Shown here one piece after another: positions 33,530-45,120 of a stretch of 64,000 nt of DNA. A program made the position numbers and the translations under genes. Source of the DNA: Sympetrum striolatum (lineage: Eukaryota; Arthropoda; Insecta; Odonata; Libellulidae); contig OX388345.1 in assembly GCA_947579665.1 (NCBI GenBank), positions 73,647,454-73,711,453 on the forward strand, given 5' to 3'. The notes under the pieces were generated by a model. The model was not told where the DNA came from, did no database searches, and saw nothing but the letters and a program-made list of their open reading frames with translations. The stretch's first letter is position 1; every line of letters begins with the position of its first letter.

Positions 33530-36455
33530 CCACATTTCAACCAAATGAACTTCGATGACGGAGAGCCTCGCTAAAAGTATGAAGAATGATGGTTGGTAAA
33601 AATGCTTTATCGAATCATTCGATGTTCGTTGGAACTAATTACATTAGCTGTATGTATAAATTTATGACAATTTTGAAGTTTTTGTTAAAGTTTAGAAACT
33701 TCGAGACAAAAATTATCACAGAAGATATATTTTGATTTCGAAAAACATTTATATTAGTAATGTCCATGTTGGTTGGTCACTTCTGTCTGGTATAACATTT
33801 CGATCAGAAAAAAGTGGCAAAACGCTCCACCCTAGTAAATACTAATTACTCCATTTTTCTCGTCTTTACATTTTTCTTGTGTATTAAAAAGTATCCCACT
33901 TGTACGTCATTCATTTAAATCCTTCATTTTCTAACTTTTTCCAGATCACTCTGGTCTATTTATTTACTAACCCATTTGCATTTTTCTCCATTTATTAGTT
34001 CAAATTTCTGCAATTAAATATCATCTAAATTTATACTGTCAAGTGCTGTTTAGATTTAAATGGCATTTTCTGATATTATGAACGGGAATTACGGTAAGAA
34101 ATGGAGTTCACGAACCATCCTATAAATCTATCAACGTCCTATAATAGCCTGTAATAATAGATGAACATCGCTCATTAGTTAACAGAAGAATAATAGAATA
34201 CTACTACTACCAGAAGAATAATAGGCAAATGAGGTAACCAAACAAGTTCGTAGAGAATCTTCCTCATCTTTAGTATTTATTTGAATTAGAAACAAGGAAT
34301 AAACTGCAATAAATAAAACAAAAGTCTTTCAAAATCAACAGTCAGTAACAATACATTTGTTGATGAACTATTCATCAATGAGATCACAGGTGAGGATCTT
34401 CATTTTTAGACATGTTAAGGGAATACAACTTTCGAACTGTTTAGACATTAACAAATTTTGACACGTTTAAGGAATAGCAATAATGTAAGTTCGGGTACAT
34501 TTAGCAATAAAATAAGCCCATTCCGCATTTCTGAATTCCTTTTTTTTTATTCTAGCCCACTGCGACTCGTGGCGCGAGTTGGGGCTGGGGGCTTTCTAGT
34601 GCCAAAATCAGTTGGTTTTTCCGCATCTTGAACGTACTAACTTGTGGCAAGTGGCCTATTTTATCACTCTGGAGCCCGTTTTCAACTCCAATGAATAGTT
34701 CATGTATTCGTGGTAGTTTTTCTATTTCCTTCGTTTGCGCGGCCTCGCGTCAGCAGTTGACTCCACACATCGGGATTCTTTCTGAGGCGTAATTGCACTA
34801 GATAGTGATAAATCCTTCCATCCAAATATGTGGAGACTGATCAGTTACATATTAGTGAAAACCTGGTTGTTCTACGACCGATTTTTGCGTAGTTATATCG
34901 TTCTTAGTGTTTAGGGAGGAAGGGGGCCTGGCTGTCTTAGGCCCGCTGTAGCCCATCGGCGCATCAAATCTAGTTCTTGTGATATCAGTTTGGAGTCGTT
35001 TGTTCACTGTTGTAGTTAACAGTTCTATTATTGTTTCGTGTTGTCTCCATTTCGAGTTTCAGTGGGAATTATTTGCTACTCTTCGCGAACTTCTTCTGTC
35101 TCTTATTGAGTTGGGCAGAATAGGGTTCATAGCATCAATGAGCGACTTGAAATAATCATTGCCGGCAATTTCAGGTGCATCAATAGCCGTTTACCAGAAT
35201 TTCTTTCTTTACAGGTTTAAGTAGGTTTAGGTAGGCTTGTGATATTTATCTTAGGGGTACATTAATACTATTGTAACATCAATGCCTATCACATATATTT
35301 GTAATAACCAAGTTATGGGATTTTGGATAAGGCACATTATACCATCAGTCGATAAATGTGCCCGAGCGTCATTGAGTCATACCGAGATTCATAATTATGT
35401 ATTATTTTTTAAGTTTAACGATTTTAATAATTTATTTGAATTATGATTCAAACCTCTAAAGGAATACAGATGTTTATACAGAATAAAAACATCACCATTA
35501 TTATTGAAATTACAAGATTAAGAAACTAGTAACCAACTCTTAATTTCCCTTTTTGCCCTTGAAGGTTTCTCAATAAAGTGTAAAATATTAGGTAAATCAT
35601 GAAATACAATAGTCACTACCATTATCTCTAATCTTTGTTTGCCATGATTATTGTAATCTTTAGGAATAATGTATCTAACGAGAAAAGATCTCCTATTCCT
35701 ATTCCTTCAGCAATGTATCTAACATTCATTTTTTTATAAGAAGTTCTTATAGGTCTGTATTTGTTTGAATGGTAATTACCGATAATTAGCCTGTATTTCT
35801 TTAACTACTTAAGAGGGAATATGTTTAATTATTTGTAATAATAACAATTACTGGTTTTTAAATTATTGCTATCATTATACATATATTTTAATATTTTATC
35901 TAGACCCTAGATAGAGGGCATTCTGGGAATCTCCGTGTATACCTTGGCGATATTGGGGGCCTCTCTGAATAAAGTTCTATCCTCTCCGAATCTCTCCACC
36001 GTTGACAGAGAGGAAATTTCGGCCCGAGTTTCGTTTGCCCTCCGCCCGTTTTCCTCGGAGCGTGCGCTGCAAACTAACGCGAGTTCTTTTCAATGGGGTT
36101 CGGAACGGGAAATAAATTAGGCCATCTTTCCGAAAAAGGGGCGCAAAGTTTGCCGAAGAACGCAGTAAATTTGAGACATCATTTCCTTGCATGCTCTCTC
36201 CATTGCCTCTCAAGTTTGAACGAAAGTGAACATTTCCTAACTGGACTTGTAATTAGAAGGAAAGGTTGAGACAATATTTAATCATCTAATAAGGAATTTA
36301 GTTTGCGATAGATTAATCTATAGGTCTATAAAAGTTTGGAATTCCTCTTTTAACCAATTTAAAATATAGAAGAAAATAAATATATGTATTTAGGAATTAT
36401 ACTTATCAATCATGATTATAAAAAGATAACAAGTTTACATTCATTTTTTGCATGA
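33530..36455. other. unassigned DNA with one GC-richer island at 35900-36220
   Basis: About 2.9 kb without a recognised gene. 34560-34620 and 34920-34980 are locally GC-rich. 35935-36213 has opposing frames of 61 and 78 codons over the same CpG-rich bases, which points to non-coding sequence. Confidence 0.4.
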
Positions 36456-36465
36456 ATAATTAAAG

Positions 36466-36737
36466 CATACGTTCCCAAAGTGATCGATATGGACCCTGAG
36501 GGTCTACATAGGTTTTCAAGTGGGACAGGAAGAAAAAATTGAAGGTCCAAGGTTTTTTTTTCAATTTTTGAGGGTGTTTTGGAGTTTTTGGAAGCCAATA
36601 TTCCAATTTATTAGATAATTTAATCAAATGGGAACGAAACAATGATTTTTAACTGAAAATTTCAATATTAGGCAGGCTTTTGTGTCCACGGAAAATTATA
36701 AGGGATCTATGGAATAATCAAATTTTGGGAACCTGTG
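36466..36737. mobile_element. hAT-type MITE, family 2, copy 2 (272 bp)
   Basis: It starts 'catacgttcccaaagtg' and ends 'ttttgggaacctgtg'. Flanks AATTAAAG (36458-36465) and ATTTAAAG (36738-36745) match at 7 of 8 positions. Internal sequence matches 6286-6519 throughout in the same orientation: 'ggtccaaggttttttt', 'ttcaatttttgagg', 'aatcaaatgg', 'ggaaaattataaggg'. No transposase is encoded; the 60-codon minus frames are artefacts. Confidence 0.9.
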
Positions 36738-37426
36738 ATTTAAAGCAATTTAACAATATCAGTTTCAAAGATTAACGGCCCTACATAAGAACATTTTAAC
36801 TGACGGTCCATCAATTGAAAGAGAATAGTCGTAGTCATCAATGAAGATATTACCTAGTTTAGAAAACACATTAATCGGTAAAGACTACCAAAACATAAAA
36901 AATCACAATATTGCTTTTGCAGTAAAGTTTAAAAACGATTAAAAAAATTTAGTTTCCATATTCAGTGGGGTTATCGTAATTATTATCCATAAAACTAAAG
37001 TCATATTAGGAAAAATAAATAAAATAGCAAATACTCAATTGGAAGAGTGAGCGATATATAACTTGGTTATGACTTCCACGAAATTATTTATTACTAACCA
37101 CTCCTATTCGTTTATATATGTCAAAGATAATAGATAATATTATTTAAATGAATGTAACATAAATTTAAATGGGATGATAGTTTCTTTTTGAGATTTTCCT
37201 GAAAGAATATTTCATTCTACCCGAACTATTCGGTATTCCGTAAAAATTATACCTGTTAGTGAAATAATCTAAGATAATAATTTCTAATCGAGATAAATGT
37301 CAAGTTTTGCTACAAAGTTACCAAGATTTTAGGTGAATATATGTTTAGCAAAAATCTTCCCAGCTGCCTTTTAATGATTGATTTTCCTTATTTTTACTAA
37401 AATTTTTCTCGGAATAGGACCAGTCT

Positions 37427-37747
37427 AACAAGGGAAGACTATCACTTTTGTCCGGGGATTTTGATGAAAATTCTTGTGGTAATGCAGGGAGGGGAGTTGT
37501 GAAAAAGTATCACGGCGTTCGTGTAAATGGGCTTTAGTTTCATATCAATAATGAATTGAAAATTGACAATCTGAGTATAGGATATCCCGTATTACACACC
37601 CGCGGTAGACCAAATCTGTAGGGAATAACCCGCTGTTTTCGAGTGATTCTCTAATCTTATTCTCATTTCTTTTGTTATATCTTTTCCTTGTTAATCACCG
37701 ATAAACATAAGGGTGATATTTCCATTATTTCACCCGATATACCGATA
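37427..37747 (+). repeat. dispersed ~300-bp repeat, copy 2
   Basis: This is the counterpart of 33225-33523. It carries a short extra stretch near 37540-37560 ('tttcatatcaataatg'). Confidence 0.8.
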
Positions 37748-38040
37748 AGCGCTATTTTTCATTTCACGACTACCATAAGAATGTAAAAGGAACTTGCGTT
37801 CGACTGATCCAGAACTTTATAATTAAAAGTAGCGGATCACTTCATGTTGTAAGCAACAAGTTGGACGTTTATTAATCTATACCATCCGAAACCTTAAGTT
37901 TATAAATTTATTGGTAGGTAATTTTCAACCAAAATGTAATCTCCTTACTTCTAACGATTTCCATCACGTATCAAATATCGTCTGCGGCTAGATCTTTTCT
38001 AATGTTAATCATATAGTAGCATGCAGGAATATTTCTCGGG

Positions 38041-38110
38041 TTTCCAAGCGTGTTACAAGTATACGACCGACGTTTCGGCCGCGTACTCTGCGACTACATC
38101 GACTACCTTG
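38041..38110 (+). repeat. fragment related to the 42.3-kb 'acgtttcggc' element
   Basis: 'agtatacgaccgacgtttcg' followed by 'gccgcgtactc' echoes the 'tacgaccc ... acgtttcggc' layout of the inverted-repeat element at 42302-42666. Confidence 0.45.
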
Positions 38111-38139
38111 AAAATATTGGCACGATCATTTTCAACCTA

Positions 38140-38730
38140 ATCAATTCTTTGGAAACTTTCGTAAGATTTCCCTTACATAGGGTCCTAACTTAGTGCAGTA
38201 CCAATAGAGCGAGTAAATCCAACTTCTGTAGAGTTGGTCCGAAAGAAAGCACAGTCGATAAAGCGTGGAGTCCCATGGAAAGGATATATTAAGGAGCCGA
38301 AGGCAGCGAGAGATGATACGGCTCCCCTTTGTGTCAGGTGACTTATGGGAAAAGTTATTGCGCCCGAGAAACATTCCCTAGCGGGATTTATCGAGGTCCA
38401 ATACACGGGAATCCCAATCTTCTGCGGAAGAATGAAAAATATCTAGGAATGAATCAAGAGATCGTCGTCCTTACAACAGGTGTGAGGGGAGCTCCTTTGG
38501 GATGCTGGGTGTATCCCGTCCAGCCTGCAGCGAGAGAAAGTCAGGGTGGATTGAAAGGAAAGAATTGTATTGTCTATGAGAGAAGGGATGAAGAAAAATA
38601 AATAAAAAAGATGGAGATGAAAAGGAAGCCGGAGAAAAAACATGGGAAGGAATAGGAGTACACAAAGTGGGAGAGAGCGAGTGAAGATTGAAAATATGCC
38701 ATGGTCCTCGGTTTGTTGCCAGGGTTTCAA
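38140..38730. other. GC-richer island with overlapping chance frames
   Basis: Frames of 73-99 codons occur on both strands over the same bases. None resembles a known protein, and mutual overlap argues that none is genuine. Confidence 0.35.
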
Positions 38731-38732
38731 AG

Positions 38733-38905
38733 TGTTTCACCAAAGAGATGGTTCGTCCAGGGAGGTCCACCCGGGAGATGCTTCACACAGAGACATCAAT
38801 CAGCACGTAAAAGAACTTTCACACCAGAATTTTAAAGCCAATACCCGGTCTACCAAAGAGCTATTTTACCAAAGGTATCCTTTTCCAAATGGTATTTACA
38901 AAATT
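38733..38905 (+). repeat. degenerate ~16-bp repeat block, forward
   Basis: Successive units such as 'gtttcaccaaagagatg', 'gttcgtccagggaggt', 'ccacccgggagatg', 'cttcacacagagac', 'ctttcacaccagaa', 'ctaccaaagagc' and 'ttaccaaaggt' share a GTTTCACCAAAGAGA-like core at 13-17 bp spacing. A similar block in the opposite orientation lies at 39480-39645. Confidence 0.55.
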
Positions 38906-39479
38906 TTGTAATCACTCCTTTTGAAATACTATTTGGAAGATTCTGATATGTAGCACATTTGCATTTTAACATCACAAATTACTGGGATAACGAGGAACTT
39001 CCAGACCGTTCCAGAGTCCATTTATAGAGCCTTTCAGAAAGACCATAAAGAAGAAAATAGGAGTTTTTAAACAGAAATGGTAGAGCGACTGAATGAACGA
39101 CTGAGCCTGCCATTGACGAACTGAAAATAGAGTTAGGGATTTCTTGCAGGGTGATGGGAGGTGAACAATTGTTCGCAGAACCACAACCATAGTTGTGAAG
39201 ACCAACCAGGAACCTAGAGTAACTTTTATGATAAATGGAAGATACTAAGTAAGGAACAACTGTTGCGATACGTGAATTTGTATCGGGTAACATAGCTTTC
39301 ACACAATATACTATTTGTAAGGAAAATAACTTGATAACTTCAATGTCTTTATAAAGGCGAGATTGGGACTTAAAAGTGTCTTCTTCTATTTATATAATCA
39401 TTCAATCTATAACTGTATGATTTCTAAACAAATCAACCCTATCCGAATGGTTTTTCGATTAGCAGAAAAGATCTAATGA

Positions 39480-39645
39480 GTGAAATATCTCCGGAGCGAA
39501 ATATTTCTACGGTTCACCGACTCTAGTGGTTAAAATCTTTTTTAGTCTTGCGCATGATTACTATGGACAAATGCCCCTTCCTGAACCCTCGGCAAAACGT
39601 CTTTGAATTAAACGTCCTTTGAGAGAAACGCTTCGCGTGAATGGT
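39480..39645 (-). repeat. degenerate ~16-bp repeat block, reverse
   Basis: On the minus strand, units such as 'gtttctctcaaaggac', 'gtttaattcaaagac' and 'gttttgccgaggg' match the cycle at 38733-38905. The two blocks enclose about 0.6 kb and could be the subterminal arms of one element. Confidence 0.45.
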
Positions 39646-39649
39646 GCGG

Positions 39650-40285
39650 ATTCTAAATGTCAGAGATAATATCTACAGATAAAAATGCCCGCATAAAAGG
39701 AGGTACGTCAAGCATCGAATAACGTGCAATTAGGCCCACCGAGCGGAATGCGTGGGCCTCACTGACGTAGGGAATAAAATAAAGTACGTTCCAAATCCTT
39801 CAAACCCTTCTATTAAGTTCGGCCCGAATAACGATGCACTGTCGCCGACTATTTCTACACATCGACGGAAACGACTATTTCAGCGTAATGGCGGCGATTA
39901 GGGAGAGGGGATATGACGCAGTGAGATCCTATTCGAAAGAGCTTATCCCTCGAGGCTTATCGGATCCGCGCCTATCCAATCGACCGATAAAAGAGAGAAC
40001 CTGATCAAATTTGACGCCTCTATCTCTCCTCAGTTCCAGTCCTCCTTTCTTTATTTCCCTGGTAAAAAGCCTTTCGAAGTTAAGTTCTCCTTCCGCCATT
40101 TTGTCGAGCAAATGACCCGCGACACCTTCAACTCATCATCCGTTGAAGCTCTCGTGGGGACTCTCGGGAATTACTTAAAAACTGAAGAGAGATCGTCAGA
40201 AGAGTCTGCGGTAAGGAAGTCGAGGATTCATGAGTTCACAACCCGAATCGTAGGAGACATAAGAAAGAAAGAGAGTGAGTGACAT
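39650..40285. other. GC-richer unique island with an 8-bp stem
   Basis: AGGCCCAC (39732-39739) pairs with GTGGGCCT (39752-39759) over a 12-base loop. The wider island (39700-40280) is CpG-containing and has no supported frame. Confidence 0.4.
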
Positions 40286-40780
40286 TATAATTATTATAAT
40301 CCCATTTAGAATTAGGAAATCGAGCCGTCATTAATTTGTTAGTAGTTAATCGAGCCATTAATTATTTTTATACCATTATTCACTCCGATTTAAAAAATTA
40401 CGTTAAATTCCCTCCGGATTCACTTTAATAGCCAACGTCTAACCCGGTCCAATTCTGTTTATTTCGCTCCTAACACAAAGTTTCAACATGATAATAACTC
40501 ATTTTTATACTTTATTTTGTTAAAAGCATTAATAAACGGAAGGTTTGTATTAACTTTTGAAATCAGAACTCTTACTTAATCCTTAAATCTAACGCTCTAA
40601 GATCTAAATGACGCTAAGAAAATAATCGAAGTATGAGGCTGGTTATTAAAATATTATTTCAATCAGTGCAGATCAACATTGCACATAATTACCGATATTT
40701 ACAATTAAAATATGGAATGAAAATCGGAACAGAATTAAAAACGATTTCCGTTTTAGGTGTAAATTCAAGAATTACAATTT

Positions 40781-40900
40781 TCGGAGGGCTCTCGGATAGT
40801 CATGTGGACAGCGCGTTTGCCTTCGGTCCCGGGTTCAATTCTCGGTGGGAGCCAATGTGCGAAATGACCTATTTTGTCGGAGCACTTTTATCAAACTAAT
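40781..40900 (+). mobile_element. tRNA-derived SINE, complete copy (120 bp)
   Basis: It is flanked by a perfect 10-bp duplication ATTACAATTT (40771-40780 and 40901-40910). The head has an A-box-like 'gatagtcatgtgg' and a strong B-box, 'cccgggttcaattctcgg'. The 3' body 'gtgcgaaatgacct ... gcactttt' is the segment found alone at 10109-10162. The same head occurs at 47512-47640 and, minus strand, 56422-56545. Transcription by RNA polymerase III is expected for the family, with mobilisation by a partner LINE; the partner cannot be named from this window. Confidence 0.9.
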
Positions 40901-40910
40901 ATTACAATTT

Positions 40911-41460
40911 CCAATTCGGCTCCGCTTCGATGTTACGTCGATAAAAAAGGGTTTCCAAACATTTTTAACACAAAGTGCAAGATCTATATAAAGGATATTT
41001 CTATATATTCACTATATATACATAAATTTCATATGAAGCGAAGAACCTAATTTTCACGTATACTTTTAATTGCCATTTCCGTTCTCAATTACCCATAGGT
41101 ACTACATGTCACTTAATTCCCTATGTCTCCTTCTTTCATCTCCTGACAACGAACTCCTACAAAAATAGTAAAAAACTGTTTTCTTTATCTTTCACACAAT
41201 TCTTTCCCTTACATCCTAACAACATTAAGTTTCTTAAACTCGTCACCTTTCGATATGACCAACGCGTAAGTCATTCAGTCTCCTACTATCATATTTGTAA
41301 AACACCCTTAAACAGGAATTGACCAGTTTTTACCACTATTCCCTTTAGACGTGTTGGTAGAAACATTTATAATCCTCCAAGCATCATTGAATTCGTTTAG
41401 TAAGACAATGACAAGTATAAATACTTTTATTAACTTCATAAATTCTGTTTCGAAAATAAA
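40911..41460. other. unassigned AT-rich DNA
   Basis: I see no gene. 'aagggtttccaaacattttt' at about 40948 is reminiscent of a hAT family 1 terminus but lacks the CAG start and a partner end. Confidence 0.4.
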
Positions 41461-41463
41461 TTT

Positions 41464-41515
41464 GCGCGATGAAGGAGCCACATGTGGCTCGCGAGCAATA
41501 TTTTCCGACCCCTAG
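41464..41515. mobile_element. probable right end of a hAT element
   Basis: 'gagccacatgtggctcgcga' then 'ttccgacccct' is the characteristic end of hAT elements of the 'aggggtcggcaa...gcggctcgcg' group. No matching left end was found within about 1 kb, so the boundaries are open. Confidence 0.5.
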
Positions 41516-41599
41516 ATTAGTGGGTTGAGCTGAAGTTCACGCCCTCTGTCACACACCCATTAACTGATTGCAGGCAATGAATGTCAGCAAGTAGATTTA

Positions 41600-42135
41600 A
41601 TAGTCGGATGAATTTCCTCATTTTTGGCTCTTCACCCCGTTTTAATACGGAACAAAAGACTACCGGCCCTCGTTCCCGTCATATATTGGCTCTTCCCCAG
41701 GTATTCCCGGAGGCGTCCTTATGAACTTGACGAGTCGTTCCCTAGGGCGAAATTGGGCGGAGGGACGCGCAAAGTTTTAATGAAATATATTGCGGTTGCT
41801 TCTCGTGACCGAAAAGAAATCTCTGAATGGAAAGCGGAGAATGGCGGGGCTTAGGAGGCAATCGGTAATTAAAAAAAGGGCTGAAAAGTTGCTCTTTTAT
41901 CACGGCGCATAATGGAGCGGCGTATTAAACCCCGCTTGATTAGGTGCCGCCGCGGAGATTCGAGGCGTCTGTTTGGGCGATTCGACGAAAAATTACTCTT
42001 TCCCCCGAGTTTGAATGAAACGACGAAACTTTTGCCTCCGAAATTGGAAGAATCTCTCTCGGGGTCAACCGAAAAACAATGATATAAAAAAGGAGATTTT
42101 CCCATTCAAATCTAAGAGAGAGAGAGTGTACCACC
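41600..42135. other. GC-richer unique island
   Basis: CpG-containing, with overlapping frames of 64-78 codons on both strands and a short (AG)n run near 42115-42126. No gene is supported. Confidence 0.35.
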
Positions 42136-42301
42136 GAAATGAGGGAAGTTGAGGAATTAATGGGACTGGTTGGTGGGTTAATAAAAGAAAATTACGATCA
42201 TGGATACAACTTTTTTCTATTCGGGTTTGGCTGTGTCTGATGAAATCTATGAGAAAGGAACATAGTTAGAAGAGATTTCGTGCTTTGCCGGTGTGACTGC
42301 T

Positions 42302-42666
42302 GAAGAATTTCTTCACAGGTTTCCAACCGGGTCGTATGTAAAAACTGGGCGGATAAATGGAAAATTACCTTAAATTCCCAAAAAAACTTTAACTCAAACT
42401 AAGCTATCCCCTACCTCGGGAATTTGAATAAAAAGTGAACTCTAAAGTGTTTAATTGGAAAACCCTGGATTAGACCACGATTCAGGAACCATGATCTAAA
42501 TTTCCGACAGGAAGTGAACTGTATTCGTTCATTCCGGGTCGTATCTAAAGAAAAAATAACGTTTCGGCCGCTGTCTTCTAACCTGAAGGCGACTGTGGTG
42601 ACAGCAGCCGAAACGTCTGCCGTATCCATACATACGACCCAGTTGGACACCCGTGAAGAATTCTTG
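42302..42666. mobile_element. inverted-repeat element with 'acgtttcggc' arms
   Basis: Outer arms 'gaagaatttcttcacagg' to 'gggtcgtatgt' (42302-42340) pair with 42630-42666 ('acatacgaccc' to 'cgtgaagaattcttg'). Inner arms 'aacgtttcggccgctgtc' (42558-42575) and 'gacagcagccgaaacgt' (42600-42616) pair around 'cttctaacctgaaggcgac'. A third partial copy of the outer motif, 'ccgggtcgtatct', lies at 42534-42546. No transposase is present. Confidence 0.7.
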
Positions 42667-42669
42667 CAT

Positions 42670-43570
42670 TATGTTCTAAATTCTATCAGTCTATGTTTCG
42701 TTACATATTGAATTTTTAAACAATAATTATCTTTATTATAGGTTCATCCTTCTAGAATTTTATAGCAATATCTGAGATTAGGGAGATTGTGTTGCATTTA
42801 GGTGGCGTTTTCGCACAGATTATATTAGCTCAGAGAGGAAAGCAATGGTAAACTACCTCACTCCTCATCTTGTCTAGTTAACGTTATTACTTCCTTGGAG
42901 AATGGTCCAGAGGATCAGAGTCTAAACCTGAATTTTTGCCTGAATTCTGCACAGAAATGTCCAAAATTGTATTTAAAGCTTATCACGAATGACACGCTAC
43001 GGCCTTAAGAGTAATCTTATACAGACGAACTCTAAATGCGTAGTGTTTCAGTTTATCCCTAAACAAACAAGGTAACTCTTGGGACTTACGGTGAAAGAAG
43101 CTTTAAGTAACGTCAGAGAGGAATATATCTATAGACGATGTCTATTCAACTCTTCGCGGCATTTATGCTAGAGCCCTGTCAGCATCCCTTGCAAAGCCAA
43201 TTTGTCAATGCTCAATGGTGATCCATTTATGCTTTCTTTTGATACTCAAATAATCTGCCAAGTTTTTTTCTACGCAATATTGCTTCCATCTCACCTGCTT
43301 ATTTTCGCAATCTACCCATAGGATAGAAATGTTGGAGATGAGTACAATTTCATCTATATTTCTTCATTTTACGCTATTTTACTAATTTGAAATATCTGAA
43401 AAGGAAAGGACGGTTCATATGGAAACATTAAGGAGATTAAGCTCAATTTCGACGTAAAGAAACTATTAAAAAAACATTTTGCTTCGTACAGTTAAATTAA
43501 AAGAGCATAGAAAATTAATTGTTGACTATTAACATAAAATCCACGGAGGAAGGCGTTGTTTTGTGGAATT
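42670..43570. other. unassigned DNA with a short dispersed motif
   Basis: 'actacctcactcctcatctt' then 'gtctagt' at 42851-42883 recurs at about 50505-50535 and in part at 24978. I do not recognise the family. No gene is seen. Confidence 0.4.
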
Positions 43571-43575
43571 CCATC

Positions 43576-43677
43576 ACAAGAAAATAAATGGAACGAGTAC
43601 TATGCATGGCTCGTCATGACGAGTATATAACGAATACTAAACTGTGGAAATAGTTCTCGTCCCATTTATTTTCTTGT
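43576..43677. mobile_element. short inverted-repeat element
   Basis: Arms 'acaagaaaataaatgg' to 'gtact' (43576-43601) and 43652-43677 match at about 24 of 26 positions. The interior has a perfect palindrome CTCGTCATGACGAG at 43610-43623. 'ttgttgactattaac' occurs on both sides (about 43521 and 43675) and may be related to the insertion. Confidence 0.6.
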
Positions 43678-43689
43678 TGACTATTAACT

Positions 43690-44480
43690 TCCAAACGATA
43701 TCTCCATCTTCCACGGAAAAAGAACGTATATTAAATCACATCTTTTTTTCTACAAACAATGGCTACCATAGAAACTTAAGGTTATAAACAGGATAATAAA
43801 ACCTAAATTATGCCTAGAGACTGCGCATTTTTTTATTATAACCTTTCTTTATTAAGTGAACTAGAATAGTTGAAAAGTTATATGTATTTTCTTAATCGTT
43901 AAGATCACAATTCTCATATGCAATGTAATTGTCCGTAATGTGTATAATTATGCGTAATAAGCGTCATGTATGTACTCAACAGGCTAAGGAAATCATTCAG
44001 ATACACAGAAGAGTTGATAGTAAACAAAATTTCTCGATGACCTTACAAAATTTCCTATATACAATTATTTGAACGGATAGTATGCGAGATATTATATGAA
44101 ATGAATGAAGCTTATGATTAATTATTATTAAATTAGTACAATTATTATTATTATAGAAATTTATGACGAAGAAGACAATGAATAAATGAATGGGCCCAAT
44201 ATCAATTAAAGCGAATGATTACAGCACCTGCAACAAATGGCCTTTTTCAAATTAAAACGGGGAATGAATCAACCGAATAGATCACTCCAATATTCATCGG
44301 AAACGACAATAAAAAACTACGTAAACAAAAACAAAACCTTTCAGTTGAAAGCGTATTTAAAACTCACAACTCCCTCATCCGAACAGATTTATGAAATGTT
44401 AATCAAAACCAACGAATGAAACGCCTAAAACACATTTAAAAAACGAGATAAATCTGAGTTATTTAGATCCACGCGAAAAT
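43690..44480. other. unassigned AT-rich DNA
   Basis: ATT-rich simple sequence occurs near 44117-44157. No gene is recognised. Confidence 0.45.
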
Positions 44481-45120
44481 CCGTGAGTAATTTCGAGCAA
44501 ATCCACCAAATATTTCACGGGCGGAAAAAATTTAAATCTCTCTCACACAGATCTATATCTCAACTTCCGATTCGAAAATTTAAAAAAAAAGCGAAACGAA
44601 TTAATTGGGCGCCGCGTCAATTTCCATGCGCCGGGATATTTCCCGATCGCGCGCGGGATTCGCTCTTCTTTTATTGGGTCGTTTTCGATGAATATCTTTC
44701 GTTTATGAATTACTCTCCCCCGTATCTCAGTGGGCGTCTGCGATGAAGACCGGGCGGTTAAGCAGAATGAAAACGGCGCTGTCAATATCAGGCGTCTGAT
44801 ATCGAGGAAAACAAGCAGGAGCATTTCAAGGGCCCGTGCGTCATTCTTTTCGATCGCGGATTGAAGCTGATATCTATCTTCTGGAGCATCCACGCGATGA
44901 ACTCGTTCCATAGCAGCGAGATATGAATGATAATAACCGGGCGATAAGCTATGAGTTTTTACTCTGTTGATAGCGGTTTTATTAGCCGCAGTTGCAAGCT
45001 CGACAGAGGCAACCGAGTGGAAAGTAATCGGTCCGGGGACTGGTTTGACCACTAACCCTGGGAGGACGGGAATTACGGTATACCTAAAAGGGCGGGAAGG
45101 AGTCATTTGACCACCCACTT
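44480..45120 (-). other. GC-rich island containing the longest open frame (191 codons), function unknown
   Basis: The minus-strand frame 45118-44543 is the longest uninterrupted frame in the window. Its product is basic, with stretches such as ENDPIKEERIPRAIGKYPGA, and has no signal peptide, membrane segment, repeat or domain that I recognise. An 87-codon plus-strand frame overlaps its 3' half, and the segment is CpG-rich, which lengthens chance frames. It could be an exon, a promoter or a conserved non-coding element. The palindrome ATATCAGGCGTCTGATAT sits at about 44787-44804. I do not support it as a gene without homology or transcript evidence. Confidence 0.25.

Noticed and set aside
35221..35245. 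Telomere-like (TTAGG) sequence in 'gtttaagtaggtttaggtag'
   Set aside because: Only two or three imperfect units; not an array.
40940..41515. A complete hAT element between 'gggtttccaaac' (40948) and the hAT-like end at 41515
   Set aside because: The two ends belong to different hAT terminus types and there is no matching 8-bp duplication.
41624..42134. Frames of 64-78 codons on both strands as a small gene pair
   Set aside because: They overlap one another, have no motifs, and occur in a CpG-rich island where stop codons are rarer.
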